Assembly: GCA_028708035.1 (NCBI GenBank)
Contig: JAQVZU010000015.1
Span: 1-32,306 of the forward strand
DNA from: Alphaproteobacteria bacterium
Lineage (GTDB): Bacteria > Pseudomonadota > Alphaproteobacteria > UBA9219
Direction: 5' to 3'
Length of the DNA stretch: 32,306 nucleotides
In this document: positions 15,658-23,736 of the stretch, in pieces
Numbering within the stretch: position 1 is the stretch's first letter
How the letters are laid out: each line of letters opens with the position of its first letter
Notes under the pieces: model-generated
Database searches by the model: none
What the model saw: only the letters and a program-made list of their open reading frames with translations
Told to the model about the DNA's origin: nothing
Translations under genes and position numbers: made by a program

Positions 15658-17001
15658 TCATTCCAATCCACAGGCTTTCAGGACTTTCTTTTGCCTCTTC
15701 TCAAGAGATTGCGCATTAAAATCTTTGACCACCTCCTGAAAGGTCCGGTACCAGTTAATCTTGGCGTTGAGGCGCAGAAAAACCGCGCCCAGCCCAATCG
15801 CTGCCCGGTCCATGAATACGAATTCACGGGGCACCGATACGCCGCCAAGCTTCCTCAATTCCGCATGAACGCGATTGGCCGTCTCACGGCCATAAAGTCC
15901 CGTGTTCGTTTCGTCGATAGGCCGCACCTTGTCCTCAAGCAACGGCGCATAGATGAATTTCGCCCAGATATTAAGTGTCTCGACAAGTTTTTTACTCGGT
16001 TCCGAGAAGCCCCAAATCTTGTATGCTTCGATTGCCTTGCCCTCTCGTCCTTCGCTCAATGCCTCATAGAGCATCAGGACGCCCTTCACCAGCCGTCCCG
16101 GAAACACGCGCACACACCCGAAATCAAGCAAATTGATTCCGTTATCGTCGCGCACGGTGTAATTCCCCAAATGCGGATCGCCGTGAATGACTCCGTACTC
16201 GTAAAATGGAACATACCATGCTCTGAACATGTTGATCGCGACCTCATTGCGATCCTTAAGAATCCCTAGCTTTGCGACCTCCGCAAGCCTTCGTCCCTCA
16301 AGCCATGTCATCGTGAGCAACCTGTCAGTCGAAAGCTTTTCGACCGGCTCCGGGATATAAACGCCTTTCGTGTTCCGGTGCATCAGGGCGTAGAGCCGCA
16401 TGTGCCGGGCCTCACGAATATAATCAAGCTCCTCATGCAGCCGTTCGGCGACTTCCTTCTGGACCTCCTTCGTCGATACCGCCCGGTCGTAGTGCTCGAA
16501 CACCGCCAGCGCGATCTTAAGCTGCTTTAAGTCCGCCTCAACCGCCGAAGCCATGTCCGGATATTGAAGCTTGCACGCCAAAAGCCTCCCATCGTGCCCA
16601 ACTGCCTTGTGAACCTGCCCCAGCGATGCTGCAGCGCAAGCCTCGCGTTCGAACGATTTGAACTTAATCTCCCAATCCCGCCCCAGTTCCGCCGTCATCC
16701 GCCGTCTTATGAAAGGCCATCCCATCGAAGGCGCGTCGGCCTGCAACTGTGCCAATTCCATCGCGTATTCTTTGGGCACCATATCGGGAATGGATGACAA
16801 TATCTGCGCCACCTTCATAAGCGGTCCTTTGAGCCCGCCTAATGCGATCCGCAGCCGCTCGGCCTGCTTCTGGCGGTCCAGAGATATTCCCAAGAGCCTT
16901 TCTCCGGCCGCCCGCGCCCCAAAGCTCGCCATCGAGGTCGAAACCCGTGCATATCGACTAACTCTTTTGCGGAATAAACTATTTTTTTTGGTTGATTGCA
17001 T
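15658..17001 (-). CDS. ABC1/AarF (UbiB-like) atypical kinase
   Basis: Protein-kinase-like ATPase of the ABC1/ADCK family, 447 aa, whose members support ubiquinone biosynthesis or other lipid metabolism at the membrane. The N-terminal signature appears as KVAQ (residues 63-66) where many relatives have KxGQ. The alanine-rich loop is 'AAASLGQVH' (123-131), the nucleotide lysine is K144 in 'ACKLQYP', the catalytic loop is 'HGDPHLGN' (273-280), and the metal motif is DFG (293-295). No C-terminal transmembrane pair like that of UbiB is present, so it is a soluble AarF-type member. The presence of ubiTUV about 6 kb away makes a quinone-related role attractive but unproven. Confidence 0.85.
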   Translation of the reverse strand: MQSTKKNSLFRKRVSRYARVSTSMASFGARAAGERLLGISLDRQKQAERLRIALGGLKGPLMKVAQILSSIPDMVPKEYAMELAQLQADAPSMGWPFIRRRMTAELGRDWEIKFKSFEREACAAASLGQVHKAVGHDGRLLACKLQYPDMASAVEADLKQLKIALAVFEHYDRAVSTKEVQKEVAERLHEELDYIREARHMRLYALMHRNTKGVYIPEPVEKLSTDRLLTMTWLEGRRLAEVAKLGILKDRNEVAINMFRAWYVPFYEYGVIHGDPHLGNYTVRDDNGINLLDFGCVRVFPGRLVKGVLMLYEALSEGREGKAIEAYKIWGFSEPSKKLVETLNIWAKFIYAPLLEDKVRPIDETNTGLYGRETANRVHAELRKLGGVSVPREFVFMDRAAIGLGAVFLRLNAKINWYRTFQEVVKDFNAQSLEKRQKKVLKACGLE

Positions 17002-17060
17002 GCGTAGCTTCCCACCTCCTGCTTTTCAACAAGCGAAGGGCTGGCATTCGTTGATCTTCC

Positions 17061-17711
17061 CTAATTCCCCGACAGGAGCTTGTCGATATCGTCTTGGCTG
17101 ATTGCGCTCTTGGGAAGCTGCGGCCCGTTTAAAAGCCCATTTTCAGGATCGGCCTTGTGTATATTCTTTAAGTGGTCGCCTACTCCAGAACTATGAATCT
17201 CATCCCCCATCGCTTTGACAATGGCCTCAACGCGCGCGTCGATATGCTTCAGCGCCTCGACAACCTTTGTGATTCGCTGCCCCGTGATGTCCTGAAAGTT
17301 GCACGCTTCAAAAATTTTGGTGGTGCAGTTTACAAGCTTCTCGTTGATTTCAGGCGCGCACTGCTGCGCGATGGAGCTCATTTCGTCGCATACGTCCATG
17401 ATTCGATTGGTCGCATCCTCCGTCGCGCCCACAACGGCGTCGAGTTCATCCGTCGCATTGGGGATAAAGCTGGTGCTGATATCATCGGGCTTGATAGAGG
17501 CTATCTCGCTTTTCGCCTGCCGAATATATCGGGCAAGTTCCTCAAGCTCGGCGTAAAACTTGAGGTCGGAAGACGAAACATCGCCATCAAGCGATTGAAT
17601 CACCTGACGCACGATCGCCGCAACATCCTCAGCGCTTAGAGGATTTTTGATAGCCTCATGCGCTGCCTTGATTTCCTTTTGCAGTTTATCTTGAAATTCT
17701 TTCGAACTCAT
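17061..17711 (-). CDS. cheZ: Chemotaxis phosphatase CheZ
   Basis: Dephosphorylates CheY-P to end the flagellar-switch signal, 216 aa from the ATG at 17711-17709. The catalytic segment 'ACNFQDITGQRITKVVEAL' carries the expected aspartate D141 and glutamine Q145 that insert into the CheY active site. The protein is mostly long helices forming a dimeric four-helix bundle. The C-terminus 'AISQDDIDKLLSGN' (203-216) is the CheY-binding tail. The gene begins 10 bp after the cheY stop. An in-frame GTG at 17735 would overlap cheY and is less likely. CheZ is found in only part of the Alphaproteobacteria. Confidence 0.9.
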   Translation of the reverse strand: MSSKEFQDKLQKEIKAAHEAIKNPLSAEDVAAIVRQVIQSLDGDVSSSDLKFYAELEELARYIRQAKSEIASIKPDDISTSFIPNATDELDAVVGATEDATNRIMDVCDEMSSIAQQCAPEINEKLVNCTTKIFEACNFQDITGQRITKVVEALKHIDARVEAIVKAMGDEIHSSGVGDHLKNIHKADPENGLLNGPQLPKSAISQDDIDKLLSGN

Positions 17712-17721
17712 GGGGAGGTCC

Positions 17722-18108
17722 TCAAAAGGCACCAAGAACAGCGGCGATTTTTTGTTTCAGAGTCTCGGCATTGAAGGGCTTGACGATATAGTTATTGACC
17801 CCGGCCTCCTTCGCGGCAATCACGTTTTCAGTTTTGCTCTCGGCGGTAATCATGATGAAAGGAAGGGGCTTCAAAGCGTTGTCTGCCCGGACCTCTTTAA
17901 GGAGTTGAAGCCCGGTCATGGGTTGCATGTTCCAGTCGGAAACGATTAACCCGACCTGATTTTCGCGCAAAACCTTAAGCGCCATACTGCCATCGGTAGC
18001 CTGAAGCACATTCCTGAACCCGAGCTGCTTCAGCAGATTCTCGATGATCCTTAGCATTGTCTTGTAATCGTCCACGATCAGGACGTTCATGTTCATATCG
18101 ACAGCCAT
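17722..18108 (-). CDS. cheY: Chemotaxis response regulator CheY
   Basis: Single-domain receiver, 128 aa, phosphorylated by CheA and binding the flagellar motor switch. The acidic pocket is D13/D14, the phospho-acceptor is D58 in 'IVSDWNMQPM', and T88, K110 ('VKPF') and the aromatic Y107 complete the switch set. The 'DWNMP-like' stretch and the partner cheZ downstream identify it as CheY rather than a generic receiver. ATG codons at residues 5 and 7 offer alternative starts. The 175 bp upstream, toward apt, should carry the promoter. It contains CTATC-CA-GATAG at 18140-18151. Confidence 0.92.
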   Translation of the reverse strand: MAVDMNMNVLIVDDYKTMLRIIENLLKQLGFRNVLQATDGSMALKVLRENQVGLIVSDWNMQPMTGLQLLKEVRADNALKPLPFIMITAESKTENVIAAKEAGVNNYIVKPFNAETLKQKIAAVLGAF

Positions 18109-18227
18109 AAAGCACCCGCAGAAAGAAAAAAAAGCGCTTCTATCCAGATAGGCCTGGGAAGTTCATTCTATGGAAGGATAATAAAGAAAGCGTTACCGCC
18201 ACTCGTCAAAGCACCTAGACCATACCC

Positions 18228-18259
18228 TGCTCAAAGTTTCAACAAAAAATAATTGAGCA
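18228..18259. repeat. Inverted repeat between apt and cheY
   Basis: TGCTCAA (18228-18234) and TTGAGCA (18253-18259) form a 7-bp inverted repeat with an 18-nt A-rich spacer containing AACAAAAAATAA. On the minus strand this lies just after the apt stop and could act as a loose terminator or as an operator for cheY. Confidence 0.3.
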
Positions 18260-18283
18260 CAAGAACACCATGAGTAAAGAGCG

Positions 18284-18802
18284 CTAACTGTCATACGACA
18301 GCAGGCTGCTGACAGGCATATCTAGTTTTGCCCGTCCATTAAGGAAAGTCAGCTCGATGACAAAAGCCGCCCGTATCACATTGATTCCTGATTGCCGCGC
18401 CAAAGCGGCCGCCGCCGCTGCCGTGCCGCCCGTCGCTAGAAGATCGTCGCAAAGCACAGCCTTGTTTCCGGGCGCCACAATGCCTTCCTGCATCTCCATC
18501 ACATCTTCGCCATATTCGAGAGCATAAGAACGGGAAATGACTTTTCCCGGAAGCTTTCCCTTCTTCCGAATCATGACAAGGCCTATCCCAAGCCGTGCCG
18601 CTAAAGCTGAACTCACAAGGAACCCGCGAGATTCTATTCCAAGAAGAACATCTGGCTTTTCCGCCGACACGACCTCGGCAAGCCTATCGATTGTCTCCCG
18701 CCAAGCCTGACCGTTGGCGAGAAGCGTTCCTACGTCGTAAAATTGAATACCCGGCTTGGGATAATCGGAAATCGTGCGAATGTGCTCTTTAAGATTTAAC
18801 AA
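18284..18802 (-). CDS. apt: Adenine phosphoribosyltransferase, TTG start
   Basis: Purine-salvage enzyme joining adenine and PRPP to AMP, 172 aa. The start region 'NLKEHIRTISDYPKPGIQFYDV' is the standard Apt N-terminus. 'GIESRGF' (55-61) and 'LPGKVIS' follow, and the PRPP-binding motif is 'VLCDDLLATGGTAAAA' (116-131). The family N-terminus is reached only by starting at the TTG at 18802-18800. It is preceded by AAGGGG with about 6 nt spacing, and no in-frame ATG exists upstream. The gene is divergent from the DUF2336 gene, with 169 bp between. Confidence 0.93.
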   Translation of the reverse strand: MLNLKEHIRTISDYPKPGIQFYDVGTLLANGQAWRETIDRLAEVVSAEKPDVLLGIESRGFLVSSALAARLGIGLVMIRKKGKLPGKVISRSYALEYGEDVMEMQEGIVAPGNKAVLCDDLLATGGTAAAAAALARQSGINVIRAAFVIELTFLNGRAKLDMPVSSLLSYDS

Positions 18803-18971
18803 GGCCGCCCCTTCAGATCTGCAATCATTTGATGCGGAAGCTATTTTCGCTGCGCCTTCAAACGTTATCGCTGGTCTTAAACAAAAAATGCTATTGTGTT
18901 AGCGGGAAACAGCCTATACTGGATTCGGTATTTTCTGCAATCTGATTTGCGTCTCTTCAAGGGCCTAAGTC

Positions 18972-20084
18972 ATGCCATCCAGTTTGAGCCAAGCCGATGT
19001 TGATCGGCTACTTCAAGAAAAGTCTGCTGCCGTTCGAGCCGAATTAGCAGGCAAATTAGGCATAGAGATAGACAATCCCGAACTGAACCAAAACGAGGCT
19101 GCGCTGGCGCAAGACATCGTGCGCATTATGGCGAAGGATGTCGAGGAAAGCGTTCGCGTGGCGCTGGCACAAAATTTACGCACCGCCGAGCATTTACCGC
19201 ATGACGTTGCGATAAAGCTTGCCAACGATATCGAAAGCGTCGCGCTGCCGATTCTAGAAAGCTCACAGGTTCTGACAGACGACGACTTGGTGAACATCGT
19301 CCGAAAAGGCATTCCTTCCAAACAGGAAATAGTTGCTGGACGCGTGAACGTATCTGAAAAAGTCGCTGACGCGCTCGTGGATAAAGGCGGCGAAAAGGTT
19401 GTCGCGAAGCTGATGGACAATGCGACCGCGAATATCAGCGAAAAAAGCCTGAGCAAAGCCGTCGAGCGCTTTGAGAAAAGCGATGTAGTAAAAGAAAAGA
19501 TAGTGAAGCGCCCCACTCTTCCGCCAGCAATAACGGAGCGCCTCGTAACGCTCGTCGCCGACAACATGCGGGAATATTTGGTGTCGCATCATCAGGTTTC
19601 TCCGTCCATTGCCGCCGACATCGTAATGCAGAGCCGCGAACGCGCTGTGGTCGGTCTGACGGGCAAATCGACGATCGAAGAGCTTGAAAAAATGATCGTT
19701 CAGATGAGCAAAAACGGACGACTTACTCCGTCGCTGATCATACGCGCATTATGTATGGGAGACATTACGTTTTTTGAAATCTCCATCGCTGTCCTGGCCA
19801 ATATTCCGCTTATCAACGCCAGAATCCTTGTTCATGACGCGGGACAACTTGGCCTCAAGTCACTGTACGAACGCGCGGGCCTTCCGGCGGACCTCCTCTT
19901 CGTTGTCCGCGCCGCTGTCGACGTGCTCAACGAGATCTCGATGGATGGGGGCGCAAATGATCGGGAACGGTACCGCGCACGGGCAATTGAGCGCATTTTG
20001 ACAAAGTGTGAAAACATGGACGGCGAAAACGTCGACTACCTTCTTCGAAAGCTCGGCGATATCCTGGATATTTCAAAGCGATAA
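18972..20084 (+). CDS. DUF2336-domain protein
   Basis: Soluble, all-helical protein of the DUF2336 family, 370 aa, characteristic of alphaproteobacteria and of unknown biochemical role. The N-terminal half has HEAT-like repeated helices: 'SVRVALAQNLRTAEHLPHDVA', 'VALPILESSQVLTDDDLVNIV' and 'KVADALVDKGGEKVVAKLM'. The C-terminal half is the conserved DUF2336 core. The first 15 residues, SLSQADVDRLLQEK, resemble the CheY-binding peptides of FliM and CheZ (compare the CheZ tail SQDDIDKLL encoded 1.9 kb away). The start is the ATG at 18972. The ribosome-binding site is poor. It is divergent from apt and monocistronic as far as can be seen. Confidence 0.8.
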   Translation: MPSSLSQADVDRLLQEKSAAVRAELAGKLGIEIDNPELNQNEAALAQDIVRIMAKDVEESVRVALAQNLRTAEHLPHDVAIKLANDIESVALPILESSQVLTDDDLVNIVRKGIPSKQEIVAGRVNVSEKVADALVDKGGEKVVAKLMDNATANISEKSLSKAVERFEKSDVVKEKIVKRPTLPPAITERLVTLVADNMREYLVSHHQVSPSIAADIVMQSRERAVVGLTGKSTIEELEKMIVQMSKNGRLTPSLIIRALCMGDITFFEISIAVLANIPLINARILVHDAGQLGLKSLYERAGLPADLLFVVRAAVDVLNEISMDGGANDRERYRARAIERILTKCENMDGENVDYLLRKLGDILDISKR

Positions 20085-20178
20085 TTATTCGTCTGGCAGC
20101 CCTTTTACAGCCGCACGACAACGTACTTTCTCAGGACGCGTCGTTCTCGTTGCAGGGGCCGGAAGATCGCGAAGCCAG

Positions 20179-20206
20179 TTGACAAGGAAAAAGCTTTCCC
20201 TAGATT
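20179..20206 (+). promoter_or_regulatory. Candidate promoter of the glycan-decoration/ubiTUV run
   Basis: A perfect TTGACA (20179-20184) and TAGATT (20201-20206) are spaced by 16 bp, 45 bp before the first start codon of the rightward run. The spacer contains an inverted GGAAA/TTTCC. Confidence 0.5.
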
Positions 20207-20251
20207 ATAGGCATTCCTCTCGGACTTTTTCCCTGTGCAGCCGCGGTAAAA

Positions 20252-21766
20252 ATGAAATCGATCAAGACCATTGTTGTCCAAGCTGGCGGCTTGGGTTCCC
20301 GAATGGAAACGCTTACAAAAAACAAGCCAAAAGCCCTTGTTCCTGTAAAAAACAAGCCCATTTTATTTCATCTTTTTGGCCATTTTCCCGAGGCTCATTA
20401 CAAAATTATAGCCGATTACAAAGGCGACGTTTTGGAAAGGTATTTGAAAACCTTTTCCGACGTCAATTTCGAGATCGTTCGCACAACGGAAAAAGGGACG
20501 AGTTCGGGACTTGGCGCCGCCGTTCAAGGCTTAGGCGATGACGAACCATTTATGGTCATCTGGTGCGATCTTATTCTACCGAAAGACTTTATCCTGCCCG
20601 AACCGACTCAAAATTACATAGGAATATCCAAGAGTTTTCAATGCCGCTGGTCTTATATAAATGGGGACATCGTTCAAACGCCTTCAGCTGATGACGGAAT
20701 TGCCGGATTGTTTATCTTTAAGAACAAAAGCCAGCTTTCCGGATTGCCTTCCTCCGGCGAGTTGGTCAAATGGCTGTCATCGAGACCTTTGAACTTTGAA
20801 AGGCTAGACCTGACGGGAGGAACCGAAGTCGGGACTCTGCTGGCGTATCAGGAGACCCAAGAGAAACAGCCCAAATGCCGCCCCTTCAACGCAATGTCTT
20901 TCGAAGCGGACAGGATTGTCAAAAGGCCCATTACTGCGCAAGGCGAGGAACTTTCAGTCAAGGAAAAGAACTGGTACAGATTCGCAACGGAAAAAAAGTA
21001 TCCACATATTCCGCAGATCTATGCTTATGAGCCATTGACGATAGAAAAAATACACGGAAAGAATATTTTTGAATACGATTTGTTAAACTTGGACCAGAAG
21101 AAGACGGTTCTTTCAAAGATAATCGGTCATATTCAAAAGCTTCATAATCTGACGAAATCTCAACCAGCCTCTGCGCCCGATTGCATTGAAGTCTACTATA
21201 CGAAAACTTTTGCCCGCCTTGAAAAGGTGGTAGAACTCGTTCCCTTCGCCAAAGACGAATTCATCCGCATCAATGGGCACTTTTATAAAAACCCCTTCTT
21301 TATGAAAGATGCGATCAGGAAGGCGGTCGAGGGCATTTTGCCGGACCTTTTCCATGTAATCCACGGGGATACGACTTTTTCGAACATTATGTTGAAGCAA
21401 AACGAAATTGATCCTGTCCTGATTGATCCGAGAGGGCGTTTTGGCTCATCCGATGTATATGGCGACAGGGATTATGATTTTGCCAAGCTTTATTATTCTA
21501 TCGTTGGCAATTACGACCAGTTCAATATGAAGCAGTTCTCTCTGGATATTTTTGATCGCTCGGTTTTGATCGATATAAGGTCAAGCGGCTGGGAAAATTT
21601 GGAAGAATTTTTCTTTAATTCCGTCCCGTCGCAAAAAAACAAAATCTTGCTGTTACATGCTTTGATATGGCTGTCTTTGACCACTTATGCGTGGGAAGAT
21701 TACGATTCAATCTGCGCGGCTTTTTACAAGGGCGTTTTGGAACTGGACAAAGCCATTTTCCCGTAA
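20252..21766 (+). CDS. Nucleotidyltransferase-kinase fusion for surface-glycan decoration
   Basis: Two-domain protein, 504 aa. The N-terminal domain (about 1-200) is a sugar- or alditol-phosphate nucleotidyltransferase: 'VVQAGGLGSRM' (8-18), 'KPKALVPV' and the metal aspartate in 'VIWCDLIL'. The C-terminal domain (about 215-500) is a kinase of the aminoglycoside/choline-kinase (APH) fold, with the catalytic loop HGDTTFSN from H371-G-D373, then 'VLIDPRGRFG' as the metal motif and 'DYDFAKLYYS'. The logic matches separate LicC and LicA proteins: phosphorylate a small alcohol, then activate it with CTP or another NTP. The substrate is unknown. It heads a three-gene cluster with a HAD phosphatase and a GT-B-like protein. 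Confidence 0.8.
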   Translation: MKSIKTIVVQAGGLGSRMETLTKNKPKALVPVKNKPILFHLFGHFPEAHYKIIADYKGDVLERYLKTFSDVNFEIVRTTEKGTSSGLGAAVQGLGDDEPFMVIWCDLILPKDFILPEPTQNYIGISKSFQCRWSYINGDIVQTPSADDGIAGLFIFKNKSQLSGLPSSGELVKWLSSRPLNFERLDLTGGTEVGTLLAYQETQEKQPKCRPFNAMSFEADRIVKRPITAQGEELSVKEKNWYRFATEKKYPHIPQIYAYEPLTIEKIHGKNIFEYDLLNLDQKKTVLSKIIGHIQKLHNLTKSQPASAPDCIEVYYTKTFARLEKVVELVPFAKDEFIRINGHFYKNPFFMKDAIRKAVEGILPDLFHVIHGDTTFSNIMLKQNEIDPVLIDPRGRFGSSDVYGDRDYDFAKLYYSIVGNYDQFNMKQFSLDIFDRSVLIDIRSSGWENLEEFFFNSVPSQKNKILLLHALIWLSLTTYAWEDYDSICAAFYKGVLELDKAIFP

Positions 21767-21777
21767 AGGACCTTTTG

Positions 21778-22143
21778 ATGAATGAATTTTCTTCGCTGCC
21801 CAAAACCTGGATTTTTGATCTCGACGGCACGCTGGTCAAACATAACGGCTATCTAAACGGAGGCGATGTTCTTCTGGAGGGCGTTCGGGAATTTTTTGAA
21901 ACGCTTCCGCCCGACGACAAGGTGGTTATCATAACGGCGCGCACGGAAACCTATAAAGAGCAAACCCTGTTATTTTTAAAGGAAAACAGCATCCGGTTTA
22001 ACGACATTCTTTTTGACTATCCGACCGGCGAGCGCATATTGGTGAACGATAACAAGCCATCGGGACTGAAAATGGCATACGCCTTCAATCTGGGAAGAGA
22101 CGCCGGTTTGGCTTTGAAGTTTACATTAAACGAGGCCCTCTAA
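21778..22143 (+). CDS. Small HAD-superfamily phosphatase of the glycan cluster
   Basis: HAD-like hydrolase without a cap domain, 121 aa. Motif I is 'WIFDLDGTLV' with nucleophile D14 and acid D16. Motif II is 'VVIITARTETYKEQT', and the late acidic motif is 'ILVNDNKPSGLKMAYAFNL'. The ATG at 21778 follows AAAGGACC. An upstream start in the same frame would run inside the preceding gene. Small HAD proteins of this kind accompany nucleotidyltransferase-kinase genes in capsule loci and probably dephosphorylate a pathway intermediate. Its stop overlaps the next start by 1 bp (TAATG). Confidence 0.78.
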   Translation: MNEFSSLPKTWIFDLDGTLVKHNGYLNGGDVLLEGVREFFETLPPDDKVVIITARTETYKEQTLLFLKENSIRFNDILFDYPTGERILVNDNKPSGLKMAYAFNLGRDAGLALKFTLNEAL

Positions 22144-23072
22144 TGCCTTTAAGCGCGAACTTGTTGAAAGTAACGCTGGACAACGGCTTCGTTCGCGCGC
22201 TGAGCGCGCTTTTCTTTTTCAACCGGACAATACGCCATAAAATTCGAGGGCTGACGTTTTTATGGATTAAAGAAAAATATAAAGATTACACGATTCTGCA
22301 TCCCCCTCAGGGCCAAGGAGAGATATTTCTGTTTTCCGCCCTATTCTGGCATGTAAAGAAAGAGAAGCCTTATGCCTTCATTGCAAAAGGCAACTCCCAT
22401 GCCAAAGTCGCTAAGCTTTTCGGCGAGCTTTATGACGTTATCGAAATCGTTCCCCGCTTTCATGACAAGTATTTGCGCATCTCAATGCCTTTGGAGATTT
22501 ATTGCGATGGCGACATAAAAAAGAAAAATGAAAACATGCGGACATGTCTAGCGAGGCGCCTTGGCTTGCCTCCGGAAACGCCCCTTTATATTCCGCAGAT
22601 CGACGTTTCCGATAAAACGCGACGGTACTTCGCAGAAAAAGGTTTTATCGAAGGCAAAACGGTTATTATCTCTCCGCTCGCGCAATCCTATCTTTATGAA
22701 GGGCAGGCTTCCGACTGGATCGACTATGCCAAGCTTATGGTCGCGTTAGGCTATAAAGTTGTTTTCAATTCTCCCGAAGACAATATCGGCGGTTATCCGA
22801 CAATTTTTCTGCCCATCAGAGAGATGATCGAATTCACAAAACTCGCGGGCAATCTGCTGGCGTTCCGGAGTGGTTTGTGTGATGTTTTATGCGCGACGGC
22901 CCGCCCGCGTTCTTTTATTGTTTATCCGACCGACAAACATGAGCATGAACGGATTAACCCTTTGATCAAACGGTACAACATCAAGGATATTTTCGGTTTG
23001 GAGGATATCAAGGAGATCGTTTACGGTTCCCCCATGTATGAAGCAATCCGCGACCACTTCATGCAAAAGTGA
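22143..23072 (+). CDS. Putative GT-B-fold glycosyltransferase-like protein
   Basis: Protein of 309 aa that I cannot assign to a named family. The layout suggests two Rossmann-like halves. The N-terminal half has 'YTILHPPQGQGEIFLFSALFW'. The C-terminal half has 'TVIISPLAQSYLYE', then 'WIDYAKLMVALGYKVVFNSP' and 'LLAFRSGLCDVLCATARPR', which resembles the donor-site 'RSGLCD' region of heptosyltransferase- and fucosyltransferase-like GT-B enzymes. There is no signal peptide. It is translationally coupled to the HAD gene, so it may transfer the activated group made by the upstream enzymes. A 34-bp gap separates it from ubiT. Confidence 0.55.
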   Translation: MPLSANLLKVTLDNGFVRALSALFFFNRTIRHKIRGLTFLWIKEKYKDYTILHPPQGQGEIFLFSALFWHVKKEKPYAFIAKGNSHAKVAKLFGELYDVIEIVPRFHDKYLRISMPLEIYCDGDIKKKNENMRTCLARRLGLPPETPLYIPQIDVSDKTRRYFAEKGFIEGKTVIISPLAQSYLYEGQASDWIDYAKLMVALGYKVVFNSPEDNIGGYPTIFLPIREMIEFTKLAGNLLAFRSGLCDVLCATARPRSFIVYPTDKHEHERINPLIKRYNIKDIFGLEDIKEIVYGSPMYEAIRDHFMQK

Positions 23073-23106
23073 CTACATTCTGTTTTATCATCGGGTTCTT
23101 ATTGTC

Positions 23107-23736
23107 ATGCATGGTAATCTATCCAAATTTCCTTTTACGCAGTTCGCAATGCGCGTATTGCCTGCTTCAATTCTCCAGAAAATTGTCGATGCGTTGACGC
23201 ACAGAATGCGCAGCGTCCATCCGCGGCTATTTTCGAACCTTGAGAGGTTGGAAGGAGCCACGGTATTGATCGAACCATGTGATTTACCGCACAGGTTTAT
23301 CCTAACATTTGGCGCAGGTGAGAGTTCGCTTGAGGTCGCACAGGGCGATAGCGAGGACTGTGACGCTACGATCAAAGGGAATCTTAGCGCCCTGCTCGAC
23401 ATGCTTGAGGGCCGGATTGATGGAGATAAGCTGTTTTTCTCGCGCGAATTGGAGATTTCAGGAGATACGGCTGTCGTGGTGGCCTTGCGAAACACTCTCG
23501 ACCGCGAGGAGATCTGCCTGTTAGACGACGTTACATCTCTGCTGGGACCGTTCGCTGATCCGGCGCGGCGAGCCATCGTCCTTGCGGACGCTTTTGCCGA
23601 ACGGATACGAGCGTATCTGGAAGAACGCGCCCAAAAGGCGAACTGCGCATGCGACTCTTTGCGCGAGGAAAACGAGGAGCTAAAAAAGAAGCTTGCCACG
23701 TTTGAAGCTCGCGGAAAGCGCAGGAAGGCATCATGA
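23107..23736 (+). CDS. ubiT: UbiT, SCP2-domain factor of O2-independent ubiquinone synthesis
   Basis: Lipid-binding accessory protein of the anaerobic ubiquinone pathway, 209 aa from the ATG at 23107. The SCP2 domain covers about residues 40-140, including 'GDSEDCDATIKGNLSALLDMLEGRIDGDKLFFSRELEISGD'. UbiT is thought to hold hydrophobic quinone intermediates while UbiU-UbiV hydroxylate the ring. Compared with E. coli UbiT (about 174 aa) it has a longer C-terminus, 'LREENEELKKKLATFEARG', that looks like a coiled coil. The frame opens 23 codons earlier inside the preceding gene, but the family start fits 23107. Its TGA overlaps the ubiU ATG (ATGA, 23733-23736). Confidence 0.85.
   Translation: MHGNLSKFPFTQFAMRVLPASILQKIVDALTHRMRSVHPRLFSNLERLEGATVLIEPCDLPHRFILTFGAGESSLEVAQGDSEDCDATIKGNLSALLDMLEGRIDGDKLFFSRELEISGDTAVVVALRNTLDREEICLLDDVTSLLGPFADPARRAIVLADAFAERIRAYLEERAQKANCACDSLREENEELKKKLATFEARGKRRKAS

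Noticed and set aside
15328-16269. 313-codon plus-strand frame
   Set aside because: It overlaps the small membrane-protein gene and runs antisense to the AarF kinase. It has no domain signal.
23040-23106. FNR-type site before ubiT
   Set aside because: No TTGAT-N4-ATCAA pattern is present in the gap, although anaerobic control would be expected.
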